This document shows, piece by piece, positions 38,941 through 42,191 of a stretch of DNA of 42,191 nucleotides. Source of the DNA: Anaerolineales bacterium HSG25 (GTDB lineage: Bacteria > Chloroflexota > Anaerolineae > 4572-78 > J111); the NCBI GenBank assembly GCA_030377865.1, contig JAUCGA010000044.1:1-42191 (forward strand), read 5' to 3'. A model generated the notes under the pieces. It searched no databases. It had not been told where the DNA came from and saw only the letters and a program-made list of their open reading frames with translations. A program made the position numbers and the translations under genes. Each line of letters opens with the position of its first letter. Within the stretch, counting starts at the first letter, position 1.

Positions 38941-40593
38941 ATGTCCACTCAACTAGCCCATTATCAGTTAGAAAAACTCCTTGGTGAAGGCTCGTTTGCC
39001 CATGTATATCGAGCTTTTGACCAAAAATTTGATCGCCCCGTCGCCCTCAAAGTCCTCAAACCGATTTGGCTCAGCGACCCGCAAGCCTTAGAACGCTTTA
39101 AGCGAGAAGCCAAGGCTATGGCCCGTCTGCGCCATGAACACATCATCGACGTGTATGATGTGGGTGAGAGTCAGGGCAAAATCTATCTGGCTCAATATCT
39201 GGTCGAGGGGGAGACCTTGGCGGCGCGTTTGAGCCGAGGCCGCTTGTCTTGGGACGAAACCTTGGCCCTGCTCAAACCGTTAGCCGAGGCGTTGGATTAT
39301 GCCCACCAACAAGGCATCGTCCATCGGGATGTAAAACCGGCCAATATATTGCTGAATCAGCAGAATGAACCCTTTTTAGGCGATTTTGGTCTCATGCGAG
39401 CCGCGGAAGGTTCGGTCAGTTTGAGTCAAAGTTCTGGTGGGATTGTGGGCACACCCGCTTACATGGCCCCCGAACAATGGGAGGAAACGCCAGTTAGTTC
39501 GGCTACGGATGTGTATGCCCTGACCTGTGTGACGGTGGAGATGTTGAGCGGACAGGTGTTGTTTGACGGCTCTAAAATTGCCAGCGTTATGCGTCAGCAT
39601 TTAATGGAACCGCCCAAGTTTCCGGCTCAATGGCCGGATGATGTGCCAGTCAGCATTAACGAGGTGTTGAACAAGGGGTTAGCTAAAACGTCGAGCCAAC
39701 GGTATCAGCAAGCAGGTCAGTTGGTGGCTGATTTGTGTGCACTCAAACAAACCGTCGTGGATACGACCGCGGTCACCCCGAAACCACCACCCGTGACCAG
39801 CACGCAACCTGTTATCGATGGTACGTCGCTTAAAAAGTCATCGAGTTCATTACCTTATATCGTTGCTATTGGCATACTGATATTACTTCTATTTGCAGGT
39901 GGATACGGTTACTTCCTTTTCAGTAGTCGTGAGAATGAACCAGCCCTCCAAGCGAACCTGCCTACATCCACCACCGAGTCAACCGAAACGCCAACTATCG
40001 AACCGACTGAAACACCGACTGTCGAACCAACTGAAACACCGACTGTCGAACCAACTGAAACACCAACTATCGAACCGACTGAAACACCGACTGTCGAACC
40101 AACTGAAACACCGACTGTCGAACCAACTGAAACACCAACAACTGAGCCAACTGAAACGCCGACTAAAACACCAACAACTGAAACAACCCCCGAAGATGAT
40201 GGTACACCCAAATACTTAGCTCCTTGGTGGGGGGTGGAAACCGGAACAATTCCGGTTGACCAAGAACGTTGGTTTTTTACCGGTCCTCGTGAGGAAGGTA
40301 AGGTGCATATTCGGGTCTTTACACGTGGAACAACGCCACTGAAAATGGTCGTCTACCATGAAAGAGAGAGTAACCGTTGGCCGCCAGCACAACCTGATAG
40401 TACTAATAATTTGACAACTAAAGAAATACCTGACAATTTTGATGGGAATGATGCTACGAAAGAGTATTCTTATGGCGGTAATATTTTACCGGGGGAGTAC
40501 ATCTATATCCGGTTGATTAATCAAAGTAAACAGTCTGCCGCAATATGTATCATCAGCCGGAATGATTTGTCAGGATGCCCAGTTTCGTATTGA
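38941..40593 (+). CDS. Receptor-type Ser/Thr protein kinase (Hanks type)
   Basis: This 550-aa protein has an N-terminal kinase domain (about 8-270) with all key elements: GEGSFAHV loop, VALKVLK lysine, HRDVKPANILL (about 127), DFGLM (about 148) and MAPEQWE. A transmembrane helix (about 305-323) follows, then a stretch of about seven 8-residue repeats (ETPTVEPT / ETPTIEPT, about 348-408), coded by a 24-bp minisatellite, and an extracellular domain (about 420-550) with WWGVETGTIPVDQERWFF and EYIYIRLINQS. It thus senses something outside and phosphorylates inside. The small secreted proteins encoded downstream might be ligands or targets; that is an inference. The promoter is leaderless. Confidence 0.92.
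   Translation: MSTQLAHYQLEKLLGEGSFAHVYRAFDQKFDRPVALKVLKPIWLSDPQALERFKREAKAMARLRHEHIIDVYDVGESQGKIYLAQYLVEGETLAARLSRGRLSWDETLALLKPLAEALDYAHQQGIVHRDVKPANILLNQQNEPFLGDFGLMRAAEGSVSLSQSSGGIVGTPAYMAPEQWEETPVSSATDVYALTCVTVEMLSGQVLFDGSKIASVMRQHLMEPPKFPAQWPDDVPVSINEVLNKGLAKTSSQRYQQAGQLVADLCALKQTVVDTTAVTPKPPPVTSTQPVIDGTSLKKSSSSLPYIVAIGILILLLFAGGYGYFLFSSRENEPALQANLPTSTTESTETPTIEPTETPTVEPTETPTVEPTETPTIEPTETPTVEPTETPTVEPTETPTTEPTETPTKTPTTETTPEDDGTPKYLAPWWGVETGTIPVDQERWFFTGPREEGKVHIRVFTRGTTPLKMVVYHERESNRWPPAQPDSTNNLTTKEIPDNFDGNDATKEYSYGGNILPGEYIYIRLINQSKQSAAICIISRNDLSGCPVSY
39985..40165 (+). repeat. 24-bp coding minisatellite in the kinase gene
   Basis: About seven near-identical 24-bp units (consensus GAAACACCGACTGTCGAACC then AACT) code for ETPTVEPT. 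The number of units may vary between strains by slippage without frame loss. Confidence 0.85.
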
Positions 40594-40614
40594 AAATGGT
40601 AAGGATCCGTTTGC

Positions 40615-41268
40615 ATGACCATCATGCCCCAAAGCAGAACCATCAAACAGCTATCAACAGCCCTCTTCATCCTGATGTTGGTCGCGGGCGCGGTTGGCGT
40701 GGTAACGGTCAGCCCTGATGAGGTTGACCCCACCGATCTTGTGGCGATCATGGCTCAGTCGCAACCCAATCCGCACCAAGAACGGGCGACTCAGGCTCCG
40801 CCAGTTGCCACCCCATCTCACGATGATGAGGGCGACTATGTCACCTATCTGCATCTGACCAAGCCGGAAGACGCGGTCAATATTTTAGGGCATGGTATCC
40901 AGCCTACGGAGGGTATCCGCAGTCGGCGGGGGGATATGCGGTTTTATACGATTACTCAAGAAAGGGGGCCTCATCCGCGACCAGATAATGAAGACGTTAG
41001 CTTTATGCATAGTGATTTGGCGACTCAGTTTCAAGAAGAAGACTCAATCATCGCCATTCTTACGCTAATAGAGATTAAAATCCCCGTAAATGTGGTAGAA
41101 TCCTTGGAAGTGCAACAACTAATCCGTTATCAGGGCTTCCACAAAGATTCTAACGGTTTTCCAGTTTCACCACCGCCTGATACAGAGGCAGTCTTTGAAG
41201 CTAAATCATTCTCAATCATCAACCAATATCTGCCTCTATGGACATCAAGACCGATGAGATTGAAGTAA
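40615..41268 (+). CDS. Secreted or anchored protein, first copy of a duplicated family; possibly ART-like
   Basis: This 217-aa protein has an N-terminal hydrophobic segment (TALFILMLVAGAVGVVTVS, residues 15-33), then a disordered linker (PDEVDP... PSHDDEGD) and a compact domain from about 72. It contains YVTYLHLTKPEDAVNILGHG, then IQPTEGIRSRRGDMRFYTITQE and IEIKIPVNVVE. The pattern H-x-T, then IL-x-x-GI and GD-x-RFY resembles the N-terminal half of ADP-ribosyltransferase folds, but this is a weak, unverified similarity. AAGGA is 9 nt before the ATG. It follows the kinase by 22 bp. A near-identical start (first 120 aa) recurs at 41691. Confidence 0.7.
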   Translation: MTIMPQSRTIKQLSTALFILMLVAGAVGVVTVSPDEVDPTDLVAIMAQSQPNPHQERATQAPPVATPSHDDEGDYVTYLHLTKPEDAVNILGHGIQPTEGIRSRRGDMRFYTITQERGPHPRPDNEDVSFMHSDLATQFQEEDSIIAILTLIEIKIPVNVVESLEVQQLIRYQGFHKDSNGFPVSPPPDTEAVFEAKSFSIINQYLPLWTSRPMRLK

Positions 41269-41288
41269 CCTACCAAGGAGAAGGTGCA

Positions 41289-41666
41289 ATGAGAAGACAA
41301 AACTTTTTCGTCCCTAATGATAGAGTATCGGTGTGGCATAACGCGGATGATCCAACTGAACAATTTATAGATTACAATATCGAATTTATCCGCATCTTGA
41401 CTCCCGAAGAACGAAATCAAGCCTTGGCTCATTTTATCAACGGACTGGCCGAGTATGAGGTAACCGACAAATATACGGTCTATAAAATCGACTTCTCGAA
41501 ACCAAACTTCCTCTATTTGACCTTTCAGATTCTAGAAATCGATATATCAAGGCTGTTAGGCTATCTCTTTTCCACCTTTAGAAAAACATTCCCGGTCGCG
41601 CCGTCTCGGGAGACATATATCGATTATGGCAACCTCGATGGCGAGTCAGCCGTTCCGGTTGGGTAA
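41289..41666 (+). CDS. Hypothetical protein between the duplicated genes
   Basis: This 125-aa protein has no signal peptide and no motif I recognise; it is acidic with aromatic clusters (YTVYKIDFSKPNFLYLTFQI). The start at ATG 41289 is chosen because AAGGAG (41275-41280) is 8 nt upstream; an earlier ATG at 41238 has none and would overlap the preceding gene. It may be a partner (e.g. an immunity-like or chaperone protein) of the preceding secreted protein, as the pair seems to repeat, but only one copy of this gene is seen here. Confidence 0.6.
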   Translation: MRRQNFFVPNDRVSVWHNADDPTEQFIDYNIEFIRILTPEERNQALAHFINGLAEYEVTDKYTVYKIDFSKPNFLYLTFQILEIDISRLLGYLFSTFRKTFPVAPSRETYIDYGNLDGESAVPVG

Positions 41667-41690
41667 CGATATGGTGAAGGAGCCGTTTGC

Positions 41691-42191
41691 ATGACCACCC
41701 TTTCCCACCCCAGAGCTATCAAAGCCCTATCCACCGTCCTCTTCATTCTGATGTTGGTCGCGGGTGCGGTGGGTGTGGCAACGGTTAGCCATGAAACGGT
41801 TGATCCGGCTGATTTTGTGGCGGTCATGGCGCACTCACAACCCAATCCGCAACAAGAGCGGGCGACTCAAGCGCCACCGGTTGCTACGCCATCTCACGAT
41901 GATGAAGGTGATTATGTTACCTATCTGCACCTGACCAAGCCGGACGATGCGGTCAATATTTTGGCGCATGGCATCCAACCCATACAGGGAAGCCGTAGTC
42001 GGCAGGGGGATGTGCGGTTTTATACGATTACTCAAGAACGGGGGCCAGGGGGCCAGTTCCGCGGCCAAACGAGGTGGATGTTGCAGATATGCACCGAGAA
42101 TTGGCAAGACAGTTTTTGGTCGATGAGCCAAGCTTAACCACGCTTACCCTGATCACCATAAAAATCCCTTTGGATGTCGTTCTCTTTTTGG
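41691..42191 (+). pseudogene. Second copy of the 40615 gene, frameshifted by an 8-bp tandem duplication
   Basis: From ATG 41691 (AAGGAG 8 nt upstream) the protein matches the 40615 product closely over about 117 residues, through DVRFYTITQERGP. There GGGGGCCA occurs twice in tandem (42040-42047 and 42048-42055), changing the frame; the observed frame then ends at 42137. Removing one unit restores PVPRPNEVDVADMHRELARQ and LTLITIKIPLDVVLFL, homologous to the first copy (PRPDNEDVSFMHSDLATQ and LTLIEIKIPVNVV), which runs off the window. It is either a young pseudogene or an on/off switchable gene. Confidence 0.78.

Noticed and set aside
39985..40165. Regular 24-bp repeats as a CRISPR array
   Set aside because: The units are tandem without spacers, lie in frame in the kinase gene and code for a Thr/Pro/Glu linker.
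41238..41288. Earlier start for the 125-aa hypothetical protein
   Set aside because: ATG 41238 has no ribosome binding site and overlaps the preceding gene, whereas AAGGAG stands 8 nt before ATG 41289.

Overview
The window looks like a chromosomal segment of a Chloroflexota bacterium (Anaerolineae-like). This is an inference from content: Thr/Pro-rich linkers, dockerin, sortase and DUF4397 proteins, a class III cyclase, an SPFH-like lipoprotein, TTG starts and a moderate G+C content. No rRNA or tRNA gene was seen and there is no marker gene that fixes the taxonomy. Genes lie on both strands in short operons separated by repeat-rich intergenic DNA.

Layout. 1-191: end of a PD-(D/E)XK/AAA-type protein. 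380-2948: a two-gene operon of a sugar-type solute-binding lipoprotein and an MscS channel. 3240-8064 (minus): class II aldolase, leuD, leuC, an unknown 296-aa protein and a small lipoprotein. 8331-13834: ACT-domain protein, unusual aquaporin, membrane adenylate cyclase, SDR (minus), AEC transporter. 13918-18663: a defence/toxin-antitoxin stretch with an orphan DUF262 protein whose downstream partner is cut off by a repeat element, a BMP-type lipoprotein, a UPF0175/DUF3368 pair with a frameshifted toxin, and an XRE/TumE-like trio. 18991-25694: three secreted or surface proteins (clan-A glycoside hydrolase, dockerin protein, 1197-aa multidomain protein). 25831-26114: a MerR-type promoter driving a CopZ-like metallochaperone. 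26248-30211 (minus): a three-gene membrane operon with an SPFH-like lipoprotein, then a sortase and a DUF4397 protein carrying a PPGTG sorting signal. 30467-31837: a TPR protein and a double-HTH regulator. 32338-36902: CnoX-like thioredoxin-TPR protein, DinG-type helicase-exonuclease, elongation factor P. 37420-42191: a PQQ-type propeller protein with zinc ribbons, a receptor Ser/Thr kinase and a tandem array of small secreted proteins, the last broken by an 8-bp duplication.

The most distinctive property is the density of palindromic elements between genes. At least eight recurring families (called A to H below) are present, several with terminal inverted repeats, in both orientations, and with interchangeable internal hairpins. 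At least one insertion appears to have broken a gene (DUF262 partner), one lies inside a duplicated translation start (ACT gene), and one palindrome lies within a coding sequence (propeller protein). Several genes show clear promoters, including two predicted leaderless ones and one with the 19-bp spacer typical of MerR regulation.
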